Shown here: positions 62,530 through 64,000 of the stretch, piece by piece
Layout of the letters: each line of letters begins with the position of its first letter
How positions within the stretch are numbered: position 1 is the first letter of the stretch
Source of the DNA: Aradus depressus
Lineage: Eukaryota > Arthropoda > Insecta > Hemiptera > Aradidae
Assembly (NCBI GenBank): GCA_963662175.1
Contig: OY759224.1
Coordinates: 20,283,489 to 20,347,488 of the forward strand
Length of the DNA stretch: 64,000 nucleotides
Reading direction: 5' to 3'
Position numbers and translations under genes: made by a program
The notes under the pieces: generated by a model
Seen by the model: the letters and a program-made list of their open reading frames with translations, nothing else
Told to the model about the DNA's origin: nothing
Database searches by the model: none

Positions 62530-62765
62530 ACTCAAAACATAAAAAAAATGAGTTGTGAGTGAATCATCGAGTATGAACTTCGCGAGCTCTCAACGAAAAA
62601 ATTATATACATACTGTAGGAAATAATGTTCAAATTGAATCGCGTAGCATCGAATTAGAAAATATTTTTTTTATTATTGGTAGTTTTATGGAAAATTATAA
62701 AAATGAACAAAAAAATATAAAACATATGTGATGTGGCCATTTGACTTGCTTATATCAACTAAGCT

Positions 62766-63092
62766 GTGGTATGCGTGCTTGACTTCTGAGCTCAAGGTCG
62801 TGGGTTCGTAGCCCGACCGAGGCCCTTAGTTTATTTTATCTGGGAGGTAAAATAAACTTAAGCACGCCGTCCTTCGGATGGGACGTTAAGCGATGGTCCT
62901 GAGCCTGTACGATGTCAGGTACTCGTTAAAGACCCCTACCCTAGATGAATAAAAATTTAGGGTAGGCAAAATTTAGGACTCCCACAGTAGAGTCGGGCTC
63001 ATGTCCACCAGAGTGACGAAAGAGCGCTCTGGTAGTAGGCGATATGACCTCGTAGTTAAAGCCCGGGCATGAGTCATTAAACCTAAACCTAA
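62766..63092 (+). mobile_element. SINE-A copy in the first duplicated unit
   Basis: 5'-truncated at GGTATGCGTGCTTG; B-box-like GGGTTCGTAGCCC; tail AAACCTAAACCTAA running straight into the second unit. Confidence 0.93.
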
Positions 63093-63348
63093 CTCAAAAC
63101 ATAAAAAAATGAGTTGTGAGTGAATCATCGAGTATGAACTTCGCGAGCACGAATTTATCAAGTTTCGCTCTCAACGAAAAAATTATATACATACTGTAGG
63201 AAATAATGTTCAAATTGAATCGCGTAGCATCGAATTAGAAAATATTTTTTTTATTATTGGTAGTTTTATGGAAAATTATAAAAATGAGCAAAAAATATAA
63301 AACATATGTGATGTGGCCATTTGACTTGCTTATATCAACTAAGCTGTG

Positions 63349-63678
63349 GTATGCGTGCTTGACTTCTGAACTCAAGGTCGTGGGTTCGTAGCCCGACCGA
63401 GGCCCTTAGTTTATTTTATCTGGGAGGTAAAATAAACTTAAGCACGCCGTCCTTCGGATGGGACGTTAAGCGATGGTCCCGAGCCTGTACGATGTCAGGT
63501 ACTCATTAAAGACCCCTACCCTAGATGAATAAAAATTTAGGGTAGGCAAAATTTAGGACTCCCACAGTAGAGTCGGGCTCATGTCCACCAGAGTGACGAA
63601 AGAGCGCTCTGGTAGTAGGCGATATGACCTCGTAGTTAAAGCCCGGGCATGAGTCATAAAACCTAACCTAACCTAACC
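63349..63678 (+). mobile_element. SINE-A copy in the second unit, with target duplication
   Basis: Same truncation as the first copy. TCAACTAAGCTGTG is found on both sides (63,335-63,348 and 63,679-63,692), a 14-bp target duplication. The tail has four CCTAA units. This unit preserves the original insertion borders. Confidence 0.95.
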
Positions 63679-63696
63679 TCAACTAAGCTGTGATTT

Positions 63697-63915
63697 TTTT
63701 TTTTTTTTTTTTGGCCTTATTTAGTACGATGCATATTAGCCATGACTCTTATAATGGTGTTTTACCTAATTATTTACGATATCCATGGCCCTGGGAGGAA
63801 GTTTTATCTACGAAATAAAAACTCACTCCCCGATGGGATTCGAACCCGCAAACCTAGGTGAGACCATGCTACCAAAGCCCTACGCTCTAGCCCACACGGC
63901 CATCATGGCCCACAA
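63697..63915 (-). mobile_element. SINE-B copy, minus strand
   Basis: On the minus strand: GGGCCATGATGGCCGTGTGG, GCTAGAGCGTAGGGCTTTGG, TAGCATGGTCTCACC, GCGGGTTCGAATCCC (B box), TCCATGGCCC-type inner block, GAGTCATGGCTAATATGCATC and a poly(A) tail. About 210 bp, tRNA-derived head; second copy at 20,375. Confidence 0.85.
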
Positions 63916-64000
63916 AATTAAATTATTTACAACAACTCTTATTAACTAATTTTCTAAAATTACATCAGACTTTTTTATGTGGCCAATTTTATATGGGCAT

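Larger units (their letters stand above)
62530..63678. repeat. Tandem segmental duplication carrying SINE-A
   Basis: The block from AACTCAAAACATAAAAAAA through TATATCAACTAAGCTGTG to the SINE-A tail occurs at 62,530-63,092 and again from 63,093. The second unit contains GAGCACGAATTTATCAAGTTTC, missing from the first. The junction lies within the CCTAA-type tail. Confidence 0.9.

Overview
This window looks like gene-poor nuclear DNA from an arthropod, probably an insect. The reasons are the AT-rich background, a SINE whose tail is the arthropod telomere pentamer (CCTAA/TTAGG), an R1-clade non-LTR element, and insect-type DNA transposons (piggyBac, Tc1/IS630, pogo/Tigger, hAT, PIF/Harbinger, Helitron). 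I found no convincing host protein gene, rRNA, functional tRNA gene or CRISPR array. Nearly everything recognisable is a mobile element, a remnant of one, or a tandem array, often nested. Species cannot be fixed from the sequence.

Layout. 0-5 kb: SINE-A copies, a 76-bp GC-rich minisatellite, and an inverted-repeat pair carrying a hammerhead-like motif. 5.0-7.1 kb: a 27-bp minisatellite interrupted by an inverted-repeat transposon whose arm has expanded into nine 170-bp satellite monomers. 7.8-11 kb: another inverted pair, then two Helitrons in opposite orientation around a 24-bp minisatellite. 11-20.8 kb: MITE-like elements, SINE-A copies, 23-bp and 15-bp minisatellites and a 1.3-kb Tc1/IS630-type element. 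21-27.5 kb: a third Helitron, Jockey-like and R1-like remnants, a PIF/Harbinger MITE and an internally deleted Tigger.

27.6-35.1 kb holds a young LTR retrotransposon of Ty3/gypsy type. It has 1.34-kb LTRs, a tRNA-Lys primer site, an intact 538-aa Gag, a near-ideal -1 frameshift cassette and a short Pol that has lost reverse transcriptase, RNase H and the integrase core. A diverged solo LTR of the same family lies at 54.6-55.75 kb. 37.7-39.0 kb holds a 5'-truncated Penelope-like element whose 3' region is copied as a 516-bp inverted repeat. 39.9-45.1 kb holds a full-length R1-clade element with a 14-bp target duplication, a complete endonuclease/reverse transcriptase ORF and a frameshifted ORF1. 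46.1-47.2 kb is a deleted hAT element, 51.1-52.1 kb a piggyBac-type MITE, and 47.9-48.9 kb an RTE-type remnant. The right end has more SINE-A copies, a tandem segmental duplication and a second tRNA-derived SINE family.

The most notable points are the Gag-Pol frameshift signal (A AAA AAC, 7-nt spacer, 11-bp long-range stem) in a Pol-deleted element; the telomere-like tail of SINE-A; the satellite that appears to come from a transposon arm; and the repeated outward-facing arms carrying a CTGANGA / short stem / GAAA motif, one of which belongs to a Penelope-like element.
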